64,000 bases of DNA from Roseomonas sp. (GCA_020249505.1 JADCFN010000011.1:1-64000), one strand, 5' to 3'; shown: positions 33,355-43,071, numbered from the stretch's first letter. Notes: generated by a model not told the origin, from the sequence alone. A program made the numbers and translations.

Positions 33355-34857
33355 GTGATCCGCCTTTTCGCCCTTGCCCTTGTTGGGCTGCTCGCCCTGC
33401 CTGCTGGCGCGCAGCATTTGCGCATTGGCATCGCCTCAGACCCCGATGTGCTGGACCCCACACTCTCGCGCAGCGTGGCTGCGCGGCAGATTTTTGCCGC
33501 CATGTGCGACAAGCTGGTGGATATTGATGAAAAGCTGAACATCGTACCGCAGCTGGCAACTGCCTGGCGCTGGGAAGATCAGGGCCGCGCGCTGGTGCTG
33601 ACGCTCAGGCCCGGAGTGCGCTTTCATGATGGCGCGCCGCTGGATGGCGAAGCGGCGGCGATTGGGCTGCGCCGGCACATCGAAACCGCGGCATCCACAC
33701 GCAAGGCGGAATTGGGCCCGGTGCGCGAAGTGGCGGCGACCGGCCCGATGGAGGTCACCATCCGGCTATCCGAGCCCTTCGCGCCCTTGCTGGCGGCGCT
33801 GACAGATCGTGCGGGCATGTTGGTTTCACCGCGTCAGGCGCAGGTGCTGGGTGCGGATTTTCAGCGCGAACCCGCCTGCGCCGGCCCGTTTCGCCTCACG
33901 CGCCGTGTGGCGCAGGACAGGATCGAGCTTGAGCGCTTCAATGAATATTGGAACGCCGCTGCCATTCATGCGCAGCGCGTGACCTATCGCCCGATCACCG
34001 ATGCCACGATCCGCATGGCGAATTTGCGTGCCGGCGCCTTGGATGTGGTGGAACGCATCAGCCCATCAGATGTGGCTGATATTCGCGGCGATCGACGCAC
34101 GCGGTTGGTGGAAGCGCCATCGCTGGCGTCTTTTTACATCGCGATCAATGTTGCGCATGGGCCGGCGGCGAATACGCCCTTGGGGCGGGATGCGCGGGTG
34201 CGCGAAGCCCTGGAACGCGCCATAGATCGGCAGGCGCTGGTGAATGTTGCGTTTGAGGGGCTTTGGCTTCCCGGCAATCAATCCGTGCCCCCGGGCCATG
34301 CCTTTTATGCCAATAGCCAGCCAATCCCGCCACGTGATGTGGCGCGGGCACGCGCGGCTCTGCGCGAAGCCGGGCATGATCGCGTGCGGATGAAGTTATC
34401 CGTTCCGAACACCACGGATTACCTGCAAGCATCAGAAGTGATCCAGGCCATGGCACGCGAAGCCGGGATAGATATCGAATTGCAGGTGATCGAAACGGCG
34501 ACGCTGCTGCGCCAATGGACGGCCGGTGAGTTTGAAGCACTGATCATCCAATGGTCAGGCCGCGTTGATCTGGACCAGAACCTGTATAACTTCAACGCTT
34601 GCGGCCAGGCGCTGAATGGTGGGCGCTATTGTAACCCGGCACTTGATACGCTGCTGAATACGGCGCGGCAGAATGTTGATCCGGCAGCGCGCGCCGCAGC
34701 TTATGAGGCAGCGGCCAGGATTTATCTGGCGGATCGGCCTTATATCTATCTGTGGCACTCGCGCGTCTTGCATGGTGTGGGCGCCGCGATACAAGGTTTG
34801 CAACCGGTGCCCGATGGCATCATCCGTATTCAGGGCCTGACAGGCGCAAGGGGATAG
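33355..34857 (+). CDS. ABC transporter substrate-binding protein, family 5
   Basis: A 500-residue periplasmic binding protein of the peptide/nickel class. It uses a GTG start and has a clear signal peptide 'MIRLFALALVGLLALPAGAQ'. 'LRIGIASDPDVLDPTLSRSVAARQIFAAMCDKLVDID' and 'WRWEDQGRALVLTLRPGVRFHDG' are typical. No permease or ATPase adjoins it. It is followed within 4 bases by a quinone reductase-like gene and then an amidohydrolase, so it may bind an N-acyl amino acid or peptide processed by them. Confidence 0.85.
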   Translation: MIRLFALALVGLLALPAGAQHLRIGIASDPDVLDPTLSRSVAARQIFAAMCDKLVDIDEKLNIVPQLATAWRWEDQGRALVLTLRPGVRFHDGAPLDGEAAAIGLRRHIETAASTRKAELGPVREVAATGPMEVTIRLSEPFAPLLAALTDRAGMLVSPRQAQVLGADFQREPACAGPFRLTRRVAQDRIELERFNEYWNAAAIHAQRVTYRPITDATIRMANLRAGALDVVERISPSDVADIRGDRRTRLVEAPSLASFYIAINVAHGPAANTPLGRDARVREALERAIDRQALVNVAFEGLWLPGNQSVPPGHAFYANSQPIPPRDVARARAALREAGHDRVRMKLSVPNTTDYLQASEVIQAMAREAGIDIELQVIETATLLRQWTAGEFEALIIQWSGRVDLDQNLYNFNACGQALNGGRYCNPALDTLLNTARQNVDPAARAAAYEAAARIYLADRPYIYLWHSRVLHGVGAAIQGLQPVPDGIIRIQGLTGARG

Positions 34858-34861
34858 TAGC

Positions 34862-35845
34862 ATGACCGAAACCATGAAGGCGGCGGTAGTTACGGCCGAA
34901 GGCGTGAGGGTGCAGCAAGCGCCGCGTCCCGTACCAGGGCCAGAACAAGTGCTGGTGCGGGTGCGCGCCGCGGGTCTCAATCGCGCTGATCTTGGCGTTG
35001 CGGCTGGGCATGCGCATGGCCGCATGGGGGGTGCCGGCACCATTCTGGGGTTGGAATTTGCCGGTGAGGTTGCCGCAGTGGGCGCCGGCGTTTCCGGCAT
35101 CAAGCCCGGTGATCGCGTGATGTGCGCGGGTTCCGGCGGCTATGCGGAATATGCCATTGCCGATATGGGCCGCGTGCAGCCGGTGCCGGATCGGAACATG
35201 TCCTGGGAAGAAGCCGTGACTTTGCCGGTAGCACTTTCCACCATGCATGATGCGCTGATTTCCAATGGGCGTCTGGCCAAGGGCGAAGCGGTGCTGATCC
35301 TGGGCGCTTCCAGCGGCGTTGGGCTGATGGGCATGCAGATTGCGAGATATATGGGCGCGGGGCTTGTGATAGGCACCTCCACCAATGCCGAACGGCGGGC
35401 GCGGTTGAAGGAATTTGGCGCGGATCATGCGGTGAACACCAATGATGCGGATTGGGCCGATCAGGTGCTGGCGCTGACCGAAGGGCGCGGTGTGCAGCTG
35501 GTGATTGATCAGGTCTCGGGCGGCACCATCAATGCCGCCATGCGCGCCACCGCCATTCTGGGCCGCATTGTGAATGTCGGGCGGCTTGGCGGGGCGCATG
35601 GCGATTTCGATTTTGATCTGCACGCCACGCGCCGCATTGCCTATACCGGTGTGACGCATCGCACGCGCAGTGTCGCGGAGATTCGCGAAGAGGAACGCGT
35701 GGCAAGGCGGGATTTGCGTAAGGGTGTGGATGAAGGCGTGTTTCATTTGCCGATTGACCGCGTCTTTGCGCTTGATGAAGCGGTTGAAGCGCTCGCGCAT
35801 ATGAAGGCCAATGCGCATCTTGGCAAAATCATCCTGAAAACCTGA
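34862..35845 (+). CDS. Zinc-type/quinone oxidoreductase, MDR superfamily
   Basis: A 327-residue medium-chain dehydrogenase of the NADPH:quinone reductase branch. 'MKAAVVTAEGVRVQQAPRPVPGPEQVLVRVRAAGLNRADL' is the usual N-terminus. 'LILGASSGVGLMGMQIARYMGAG' is the nucleotide-binding loop. Zinc-ligand cysteines are absent, which fits quinone reductase rather than alcohol dehydrogenase. It would reduce an enone or quinone with NADPH in the cytosol. It sits between the binding protein and the D-aminoacylase-like gene, 11 bases before the latter. Confidence 0.82.
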   Translation: MTETMKAAVVTAEGVRVQQAPRPVPGPEQVLVRVRAAGLNRADLGVAAGHAHGRMGGAGTILGLEFAGEVAAVGAGVSGIKPGDRVMCAGSGGYAEYAIADMGRVQPVPDRNMSWEEAVTLPVALSTMHDALISNGRLAKGEAVLILGASSGVGLMGMQIARYMGAGLVIGTSTNAERRARLKEFGADHAVNTNDADWADQVLALTEGRGVQLVIDQVSGGTINAAMRATAILGRIVNVGRLGGAHGDFDFDLHATRRIAYTGVTHRTRSVAEIREEERVARRDLRKGVDEGVFHLPIDRVFALDEAVEALAHMKANAHLGKIILKT

Positions 35846-35856
35846 AGGAAACCCCC

Positions 35857-37569
35857 ATGGCACGCGACGCAAGCCTGATCATTCGTGGTGGTACGCTGGT
35901 GGATGGCACCGGCGCGCCGCCTTATGAGGCCGATATCGCCATTGGCGATGGGCGTATTCTGGAAATCGGCAAAATCTCGGCCCGCGCGCCAGAGGAGATT
36001 GACGCAAAAGGGCTGATCGTCACGCCTGGCTTCGTGGATATCCATACCCACTACGATGCCCAAGCGACTTGGAGCAGCCGCCTGCTGTCTTCATCCATCA
36101 ATGGCGTTACCACGGCGCTGCTCGGCAATTGCGGCGTGGGTTTCGCGCCCTGCCGGCCGGACCGGCGCGACATGCTGGTGAAGCTGATGGAGGGTGTGGA
36201 GGATTTGCCGGAGGTTGTGCTAACCGAAGGCCTGCCCTGGAATTGGGAAAGCTTCCCCGAATACATGGATGCGCTTGATGCGCGCCCCTATGACATGGAT
36301 GTCGCCGCCATGGTCACGCATGCGCCCCTGCGCGTGCATGTGATGGGCGAAGCAGCCGAGGCGCATGCGGTGGCCGCCCCTGAACAATGCGCTGAGATGG
36401 CGCGGCTTACCGCAGAAGGCTTGGCCGCCGGCGCACTCGGCTTTTCGACATCGCGCGCCATTGCGCATCGCACCTTGGATGGGCGGCATATCCCCACGCT
36501 TGGCACGCCAGAAGCGGAGTTGGAGACCATCGCGCGCGCCATTCGTGCGCAAGGTTCAGGCTGGATGCAGGTGATTTCGGATTTTGACGATCCGGAAGAT
36601 GAATTCGCACGCCTGCAACGCATTGCGGCAGCTTCGGGCCGGCCGATGACATTCTCGCTCTTGCAACGGGAATCCAAGCCGGGGCTATGGCGCTGGCTGC
36701 TCGACAAAGTGGAAGCGGCGCATGAGGCCGGTGTGCCCATGTATGGCCAGGTGATGGGCCGGCCCGTTGGCTTGATGTTTGGCTTTGAACTTTCGCAGCA
36801 CCCCTTCCTGATGCGTGCTTCCTATCAGGCGATTGCGCATCTACCCTTCGAACAGCGTATCGCTGCGCTGCGTGATCCGGAGTTGCGCGCGCGCATCATT
36901 GCGGAGCCGACCGAAGACCCTGCGCTGCGTGTGCGGCTGAATAATTGGGAAAAGATCTTTGCCCTGGGCGATCCCCCGGATTATGAGCCTCCGCCGGAAA
37001 AATCAGTGGCCGCCATGGCCGCCGCGCGCGGTGTGGACCCGGCGGCGCTTTGCTATGACTTGATGATGGAACAGGATGGCCACGCCATTCTGAACCGGCC
37101 CATTCTGAACTATGCGGATGGAGATTTGACTGCCATTCGCAATATGGTGACGCATCCACACACGCTGATGGGGCTTGGCGATGGTGGCGCGCATGTTGGT
37201 TATATCTGCGATGCATCCTGCATGACGCATATGCTGGTGCATTGGGCGCGCGATCGTGCGCGCGGGCCGCGCCTGCCGCTGGAATTCGTGGTGAAGCGCA
37301 TTTCGCGCGACAATGCCCATGCGCTCGGCCTCAAGGATCGCGGCGTGCTGGCACCAGGCAAGAAGGCCGATATCAATGTGATTGATTTCGGCCGGCTGGG
37401 GCTGGAGATGCCGAAAATGCATTGCGATCTGCCCGCCGGCGGCAAGCGCCTGATCCAAAAAGCCCAGGGCTATGTCGCGACCATTGTGGCCGGCACGCCT
37501 GTTTATCGCGAAGGTGAGGCAACCGATGCGCTGCCTGGGCGTTTGGTGCGGGGCGCCAAGGCAGCGTGA
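35857..37569 (+). CDS. N-acyl-D-amino-acid deacylase family amidohydrolase
   Basis: A 570-residue amidohydrolase of the D-aminoacylase type. 'VTPGFVDIHTHYDAQATW' carries the first metal-binding His-x-His. 'VTTALLGNCGVGFAPC', 'DLTAIRNMVTHPHTLMGLGDGGAHVGYICD' (late metal/catalytic Asp region) and 'RGVLAPGKKADINVIDFGRLG' complete the barrel and composite domain. It would release acyl groups from N-acyl-D-amino acids, though relatives act on other amides. The stop lies 4 bases from the convergent binding-protein-like gene. Confidence 0.82.
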   Translation: MARDASLIIRGGTLVDGTGAPPYEADIAIGDGRILEIGKISARAPEEIDAKGLIVTPGFVDIHTHYDAQATWSSRLLSSSINGVTTALLGNCGVGFAPCRPDRRDMLVKLMEGVEDLPEVVLTEGLPWNWESFPEYMDALDARPYDMDVAAMVTHAPLRVHVMGEAAEAHAVAAPEQCAEMARLTAEGLAAGALGFSTSRAIAHRTLDGRHIPTLGTPEAELETIARAIRAQGSGWMQVISDFDDPEDEFARLQRIAAASGRPMTFSLLQRESKPGLWRWLLDKVEAAHEAGVPMYGQVMGRPVGLMFGFELSQHPFLMRASYQAIAHLPFEQRIAALRDPELRARIIAEPTEDPALRVRLNNWEKIFALGDPPDYEPPPEKSVAAMAAARGVDPAALCYDLMMEQDGHAILNRPILNYADGDLTAIRNMVTHPHTLMGLGDGGAHVGYICDASCMTHMLVHWARDRARGPRLPLEFVVKRISRDNAHALGLKDRGVLAPGKKADINVIDFGRLGLEMPKMHCDLPAGGKRLIQKAQGYVATIVAGTPVYREGEATDALPGRLVRGAKAA

Positions 37570-37573
37570 CGGC

Positions 37574-38422
37574 TTAGCCCACCGCTGCCGGCAGGCCCGC
37601 CCAGATTTCGTCAAGGCTGAGCGGGCGCGCCATCAGGCCCTGATCGGCGCACCAGCGTGATGCCAGTTCCAACGCTGGGTTCAGCACCGCGCGGCTACGC
37701 GGTGCCGTGCCGGCAGCGTTGAATTGGCGCAGCACTTCAGCCACCAGCGCAGCATCACGCGCATAAGCGCCCTTCATCACCACAAGATGGTTCACGGGCT
37801 TGAAGCCGTAGCGCGCCAGAAAGGCTGCACCCGCTGCTGCGGGGTCTGGGAAGACCGTGCGCACATCATCACCGCCAGGCAATTCGAAACCCATAATGGC
37901 AGCATCAAGCGCGCCGCTTGCGAACATGCCATTCAGGGTTTCGCTGGCGCTGGCACGCTGTACCCAGGGTGGGTCGCGGAAGCTTGGTTCATGCGCGTCT
38001 TCAAACGTCACCCAGCGCATCGCATCCGCACGCAGCCCAAAGCTTTCCTGCAAGACGCCCCTGATCCACATGCCGGTGGTTTGGCTATAGGCGCGCACAC
38101 CAATGCGCTTGCCGACCAAATCGGCGGGGGTTTCAATCCCCCTCCCCGCGCGGCAGAACATCGCCGTTTCCTGAAAGCGTTCCGCCACCACCAGCGGCAG
38201 CAGCACCAAATCGCGCCCGGCGGCTTTCGCCATCAGAAAGGTCGCAATCGCCATTTCGCTGATGTCAAAACGCCCTTCGCGCACCATGGGCGCGAATGCC
38301 TTGCTGATGGGCTTCACCACCTGCATCGCTAGGCTAAGGGTTGCGCTTGCGGTCTCTCCGCGATGCAGCGCCATTGTATGCGGGTAATCATCCACGCAAA
38401 TGGAAAGTATGGCGGCATTCAT
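37574..38422 (-). CDS. 4,5-dihydroxyphthalate decarboxylase-like / solute-binding-fold protein
   Basis: A 282-residue protein, second in this window of the family also seen at 17195. 'GRFDISEMAIATFLMAKAAGRDLVLLPLVVAERFQETAMFCR' and 'DLVGKRIGVRAYSQTTGMWIRGVL' align with the equivalent stretches there. There is no signal peptide, so a cytosolic role is likelier than transport. It follows the alpha/beta hydrolase gene with a 4-base overlap and is probably translated with it. Confidence 0.68.
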   Translation of the reverse strand: MNAAILSICVDDYPHTMALHRGETASATLSLAMQVVKPISKAFAPMVREGRFDISEMAIATFLMAKAAGRDLVLLPLVVAERFQETAMFCRAGRGIETPADLVGKRIGVRAYSQTTGMWIRGVLQESFGLRADAMRWVTFEDAHEPSFRDPPWVQRASASETLNGMFASGALDAAIMGFELPGGDDVRTVFPDPAAAGAAFLARYGFKPVNHLVVMKGAYARDAALVAEVLRQFNAAGTAPRSRAVLNPALELASRWCADQGLMARPLSLDEIWAGLPAAVG

Positions 38423-39267
38423 GCGCCAATCTCCTCAAAGAAAGCATCCACCAAGGCGTTGAAGGCGCTCGCGCGTTCGAAATGGCCGGAATGGCCAGCC
38501 TTATGCAGCACGGCATAACGCGCGCCTGGAATGGCACTCGCCATTGCACGCGCGGCGAAGGGCGGCAGCACAATATCTTCCTCACTTGGAATAAACAGCA
38601 GCGGGCATTGCGCAGCGGCGAAGGATTCCGGCGCGCGGTTGCGCCCTGCCTGCAGCCGCGCGCGCACCGCTTCACGATCAAAGCCCTGGGTCAGGCCATA
38701 GACGTGGTTATAGAGGTGATAAAGCGCTGGCTGTTCCGCTGCCATGCGTGCGCCCGCCGCCGGGTTGATATTGCGCTTGAGGCCCGCTTCACGCGCCGCC
38801 GCGCTTTCGTCCTGCCAGGTTTTCAGGCGTGATCGCTCGGGTTCGCGCATCTGGCGCGGGTCGAGTGTGCCGGTGGTGGCACCCAGCACCAACGCCTTCA
38901 CGCGCCCGGGACGCAGCAGCGCATATTCAACGCCGGTCCAGCCACCCATGGATTGGCAAATGATGCGAATATCGCCCAAGCCAAGCTCATCCACCAAGGC
39001 TGCCAGATCGGCGGGATAGGCAGCGGCATCAGGCCCTTCCGCCGGCGCGGTGGAAGGGAAAAAACCGCGATGGGAAAAGGCAACACATGTATAGCGCGGC
39101 GCGAAATGCGCGACCTGCTGCCACCAGGACATGAGATTCCCACCAAGCCCATGCGCGAAGACAATGGCGGGGCCTTGGCCCGTGACTTCATAGCGAATGC
39201 GCGCATCGGGGCGTTCGATCCAGCCGGCGCGGCGCGGCGGGGCGGTGAAATCTGCTGGGCTGGTCAT
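38419..39267 (-). CDS. Alpha/beta hydrolase
   Basis: A 282-residue alpha/beta-hydrolase. 'GQGPAIVFAHGLGGNLMSWW' is the oxyanion-hole region, the nucleophile elbow is 'IICQSMGGWTGVEYAL' (Ser in Q-S-M-G), 'LLFIPSEEDIVLPP' holds the acid, and 'HKAGHSGHFE' the catalytic His. It resembles the 3-oxoadipate enol-lactonase and related C-C or ester hydrolases. It precedes and overlaps the binding-protein-fold gene and is divergent from the GMC-led cluster across 118 bases. Confidence 0.85.
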   Translation of the reverse strand: MTSPADFTAPPRRAGWIERPDARIRYEVTGQGPAIVFAHGLGGNLMSWWQQVAHFAPRYTCVAFSHRGFFPSTAPAEGPDAAAYPADLAALVDELGLGDIRIICQSMGGWTGVEYALLRPGRVKALVLGATTGTLDPRQMREPERSRLKTWQDESAAAREAGLKRNINPAAGARMAAEQPALYHLYNHVYGLTQGFDREAVRARLQAGRNRAPESFAAAQCPLLFIPSEEDIVLPPFAARAMASAIPGARYAVLHKAGHSGHFERASAFNALVDAFFEEIGA

Positions 39268-39385
39268 GCGGGTCTGCTCCCCAAGGCTTCCCCGGCATCA
39301 TGGGCCAAAATGAACGGCCTGTCTTGGGCTGGCGCGGCGGCCAAAGCTTGCTAGGATTCGTCCCGAAAAGCATGAGGAAGCAACC

Positions 39386-41026
39386 ATGGCGCAAGCGGAT
39401 GCCGATACCTTCGATTACGTGATTGTGGGTGCCGGGGCGGCGGGGTCTATCCTTGCCGCGCGGCTGACGGAAGACCCGGAAACCACCGTCTGCGTGCTGG
39501 AAGCGGGCCCGCCCGATACCAACCCCTTCATTCATATTCCTGCTGGCTTCATCAAGGCTTTGGTGAACCCCGACATCACCTGGCAATTCAGCACCGAGCC
39601 CACGGAAAACACCGCCGGGCGACGCGTGAAAACCGTGCAGGGACGCACGCTGGGTGGCGGTTCTTCGATCAATGGCATGATCTATAATCGCGGCCAGCCG
39701 GGGGATCAGGATAGCTGGGCGCAGCGCGGCAATCGCGGCTGGGGTTATGCGGATTGCCTGCCCTATTACAAGCGGAGCGAAAAGCGCCTTGGCTTTGGTG
39801 AGGAACGCCGCGGACGTGATGGCGGTGTGCCGGTGACAGACATGGATTGGTTCAATCCCGTATCGGAAGCCTTCATCGCGGGCTGCGTTGCCGCCGGCAT
39901 TCCGCGCAACCCAGATTACAATAACGGCAATCAGGCTGGCGTTGGCTATTTCCAACGCGCCATTCACCGTGGTCGGCGTATCTCGGCCGCGCGCGGCTTT
40001 CTGCATCCTGCCATGGCGCGCAAGACGCTTGATGTGCGCACTAATGCGCGTGCCTGCGCGATTATTTTGGAAGGCAAGCGCGCGGTTGGCGTGCGCTATT
40101 TGAACCAGCGCGGCGGCGCAGCGCGCGAAGTGCGCGCGCGGCGGGAAGTGATCATCTCCGCCGGCACGGCGAATACCGCGCGGCTTTTGCAAGTTTCCGG
40201 CATTGGTCCGGGCTGGCTATTGCAAAAGCTTGGCGTGCCAGTGCTGCATGAATTGCGTGGTGTGGGTGAGAATTTCCGCGACCATTACGCAACGCGCGTT
40301 GTCATGCGCGCCAAGCCCGGTGTCACTACGCTGAATGAACTGGCGCGCGGCGTGAAGCTGGCGGGCCAAGTGGCGCGCTGGGCGATGGGGCGGCCTTCCA
40401 TCCTCGCCACCGTGCCATCGCATGTCTATGTTTTCTGGAAATCCTTTGAAGGCTTGGATCAGCCCGATCTGCAATGCGTCTTCACGCCGGGGTCCTATGC
40501 TGAAGGCAAAGTCTATGTGCTGGATGATTATCCGGGCGTGACGGCCGGCGCTTGGCAGCATCGGCCGGAGAGCGTTGGCTGGGTGCGCGCGAAGACCGCC
40601 GATGTGTTTGATGATCCCGAAATCCAGCCGAATTATTTGTCTGATCCCATGGATCGGCGTGTACATCTGGGGGGCATTCGGCTGATCCGGCGCTTGCTCA
40701 ATACGCCCGAACTCAGCCCCTTCCTGGAAGCGGAAACCCTGCCCGGCCCCCATATCGATTCCGATGATGAGCTAATGGATTTCGCGAGGCGCAATGGTTC
40801 CACCACCTATCATTTGATCGGCACGGCACGCATGGGCCCCAATACAGACCCGACCGCGGTGGTGGATGATCGGCTGCGCGTGCATGGGCTGGAAGGCTTG
40901 CGCGTGGTGGATGCCTCCGTGATGCCGAACATGACCTCGGCCAATACCTACGCCACCACTATGATGATCGCGGAAAAGGCATCGGATTTCATTCGCGGCC
41001 GTCCGCCCTTGGAGCCGATGTTGTAA
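39386..41026 (+). CDS. GMC-family FAD oxidoreductase
   Basis: A 546-residue flavoprotein alcohol dehydrogenase. FAD motif 'YVIVGAGAAGSILAARLTEDPE', GMC signature 1 'GRTLGGGSSINGMIYNRGQPGD', signature 2 'IISAGTANTARLLQVSGIGP', and catalytic His region 'TTYHLIGTARMGPN' are present. It is a paralogue of 31126-32736 (similar order, moderate similarity). As first gene of the cluster to 46434, it likely oxidises an alcohol whose product is then activated by the CoA transferase or acted on by the flavin oxidases. AGGAAG precedes the ATG. Confidence 0.88.
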   Translation: MAQADADTFDYVIVGAGAAGSILAARLTEDPETTVCVLEAGPPDTNPFIHIPAGFIKALVNPDITWQFSTEPTENTAGRRVKTVQGRTLGGGSSINGMIYNRGQPGDQDSWAQRGNRGWGYADCLPYYKRSEKRLGFGEERRGRDGGVPVTDMDWFNPVSEAFIAGCVAAGIPRNPDYNNGNQAGVGYFQRAIHRGRRISAARGFLHPAMARKTLDVRTNARACAIILEGKRAVGVRYLNQRGGAAREVRARREVIISAGTANTARLLQVSGIGPGWLLQKLGVPVLHELRGVGENFRDHYATRVVMRAKPGVTTLNELARGVKLAGQVARWAMGRPSILATVPSHVYVFWKSFEGLDQPDLQCVFTPGSYAEGKVYVLDDYPGVTAGAWQHRPESVGWVRAKTADVFDDPEIQPNYLSDPMDRRVHLGGIRLIRRLLNTPELSPFLEAETLPGPHIDSDDELMDFARRNGSTTYHLIGTARMGPNTDPTAVVDDRLRVHGLEGLRVVDASVMPNMTSANTYATTMMIAEKASDFIRGRPPLEPML

Positions 41027-41044
41027 AATCGGGAGGAAATAACA

Positions 41045-42181
41045 ATGGAATTGCCGCTGCACGGCATGCGCGTGATTGAAGTGGGTCAGGCTTTGGCGGG
41101 CCCCCTCGCCGGCGTCATCATGGCCGATATGGGTGCCGATGTGATCAAGGTGGAAAAGCCCGATGGTGGCGATGATGCGCGCGCCTGGGGTCCTCCCTTC
41201 GGGCCGGATGGTGAAACCTCGCTCTATTTCCACGGGCAGAATCGCAACAAGCGTTCCATCACGCTTGATCTGAAAAAGCCCGAGGATGTCGAAGCCCTGC
41301 ACAAGCTGGTGGAGACCGCTGATGTGCTGATCCAGAATCTGCGCCCTGGCGTGGTGGATGAAATCGGCATCGGGCCGGAAGCGATGCTCAAGCGCCATCC
41401 GCGTTTGGTTTATTGTTCGATCTGGGCTTTTGGCCATGAAGGGCCGATGCGGTTAAAACCCGGCTTTGATCCGCTGCTGCAAGCCTATGGCGCCATGATG
41501 TCTGTCACGGGCCGGCCAGAAGACCCGCCGACTTTTTGCGGCGCTTCCATCAATGACAAGGCGACGGGTATGTTCTGCGTAATTGGCGCCTTGGCGGCAC
41601 TCCGTCAGCGCGATCGCACCGGCAAGGGCAGCCTGGTGGATACATCACTGTTTGAAACCGCAGTTCATTGGGTGGAAGGCCATGTGAATAATCACGTGGC
41701 GAGTGGCGATATCCCAAAGCGCCACGGCACGGGTGGCGCGGTAATTGTGCCCTATCAGGTGTTTGATACCGCTGATCGGCCGCTTTGCCTTGCGGCCGGT
41801 AATGATCGGCTTTGGGCGCGCTGCGCCAAGGTTTTGGGGCATCCGGAATGGGCAAGCGATGTGCGTTTCGCGACCGGCCCCGCCCGTGTGCGCAACAAGG
41901 CAGCACTTTCGCCTTTGATTGCGGATGCGCTGCGCCTGCAGCCGCGCGATCATTGGCTGGCCGCGCTGGAAGCTGCTGGTGTGCCGAGCGGCCCGGTAAA
42001 TGACATTGCGGAGCTTGCGGCGAGCCCGCAATTCGCTGCCATGAACATGATGCAGGCCCTGCCGGAAGGCGGCCCGAGCGTGGTTGGTTTGCCGATTTCC
42101 TTCAATCGTCGCCGGCCTTTGTCGCGCCGCCCAGCGCCACGCATCGGCCAGCATAATCAGGAGATTTTGGGCCGCCCCTGA
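41045..42181 (+). CDS. CaiB/BaiF-type (family III) CoA transferase
   Basis: A 378-residue family III CoA transferase. The opening 'LHGMRVIEVGQALAGPLAGVIMADMGADVIKVEKP' is diagnostic, and the catalytic aspartate is D171 in 'GASINDKATGMF'. 'GSLVDTSLFETAVHWVEGHVNNHVASG' follows. It moves CoA from an acyl-CoA donor to a carboxylate acceptor via a mixed anhydride. It is slightly shorter than usual at the C-terminus. Gene order suggests it activates an acid made by the upstream GMC enzyme. Confidence 0.88.
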   Translation: MELPLHGMRVIEVGQALAGPLAGVIMADMGADVIKVEKPDGGDDARAWGPPFGPDGETSLYFHGQNRNKRSITLDLKKPEDVEALHKLVETADVLIQNLRPGVVDEIGIGPEAMLKRHPRLVYCSIWAFGHEGPMRLKPGFDPLLQAYGAMMSVTGRPEDPPTFCGASINDKATGMFCVIGALAALRQRDRTGKGSLVDTSLFETAVHWVEGHVNNHVASGDIPKRHGTGGAVIVPYQVFDTADRPLCLAAGNDRLWARCAKVLGHPEWASDVRFATGPARVRNKAALSPLIADALRLQPRDHWLAALEAAGVPSGPVNDIAELAASPQFAAMNMMQALPEGGPSVVGLPISFNRRRPLSRRPAPRIGQHNQEILGRP

Positions 42182-42255
42182 CGCAGCCCAAACACCCTGG
42201 ACTCTAAGGGGGGTCCGCGATACCAGCCTTGCAACAAGCAAAGGCGGAGTCCCCC

Positions 42256-43071
42256 ATGCCCCTTCCCAGCCGTTACTGGCAAGACCTCACCTGGCCGGAT
42301 TTCCGCGCCCTTCCCGCCAATACCGTCGCGGTTTTGCCCGTCGGTGCTATTGAACAACACGGGCCGCATCTGCCGGTGGCGGTGGATACCGCAATCAATC
42401 AGGGCATTGTCGCGCGCACGCTGAAAGTCATTCCGGATGATCTGCCGGTGCTGATGCTGCCAACGCAAGCCGTGGCGCTTTCGGTGGAGCATTTGCGCTT
42501 CCCCGGCACCATCACCACCAGCGCGGAAACCTTGATGGCGCTGGTCTGCGATATCGGCGCATCGGTCGCGCGCGCGGGCGTGAAACGGCTGGTGTTTTTG
42601 AATAGCCATGGCGGCAATGTCTCGGCGCTTGATATCGCTGCGCGGCGGTTGCGCATCCAGCACGGGCTTTTCGTGGTGAATGCCATGTGGGCGCGCATGG
42701 GCAAACCTGACGCGTTGCGAGACCCTGTGGAAGCGCGTTTCGGCATTCATGCCGGGCGCGATGAAACGGCGGTGATGCTGGCGCTGCGGCCTGATCTGGT
42801 ACGCATGGATAAGGCGCGGAATTTCGTCAGCCGCTGGCAGAGCGTTTCCGTTGATACGCCTAGCCTGGCGCCTGATGCCGGCGCACCACTGGCCTGGCAG
42901 GCGCAGGATCTTGGGCCTGCCGGCGCTGTCGGTAATGCTTCGGCCGCCACGGTTGAAATTGGCGAAGCGCTGCTGGATCACGCCGCGCAACGCATGGCAG
43001 CACTTTGGCAGCAGGTTGCCGGCATGGATGTTTCCATGTGGCTCGATGGAGAACCCAATCCCGATGCCTGA
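42256..43071 (+). CDS. Creatininase family amidohydrolase
   Basis: A 271-residue creatininase/mycofactocin-hydrolase-type protein. Metal ligands E33, H35 and D44 appear in 'VGAIEQHGPHLPVAVDTA', and 'VFLNSHGGNVSALD' is the second family motif; a further Glu ligand follows near 'FGIHAGRDETAVML'. The family hydrolyses cyclic amides (creatinine) or forms and opens related rings using two metals. Start ATG 42256 is chosen over 42229 on family length. The stop overlaps the next gene by 8 bases. In this cluster a cyclic amide or lactam substrate is plausible but unproven. Confidence 0.83.
   Translation: MPLPSRYWQDLTWPDFRALPANTVAVLPVGAIEQHGPHLPVAVDTAINQGIVARTLKVIPDDLPVLMLPTQAVALSVEHLRFPGTITTSAETLMALVCDIGASVARAGVKRLVFLNSHGGNVSALDIAARRLRIQHGLFVVNAMWARMGKPDALRDPVEARFGIHAGRDETAVMLALRPDLVRMDKARNFVSRWQSVSVDTPSLAPDAGAPLAWQAQDLGPAGAVGNASAATVEIGEALLDHAAQRMAALWQQVAGMDVSMWLDGEPNPDA

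Noticed and set aside
42182-42255. Possible small element between the CoA transferase and creatininase genes
   Set aside because: Only a weak GGAC/GTCC inverted repeat is visible; nothing supports a gene or RNA.
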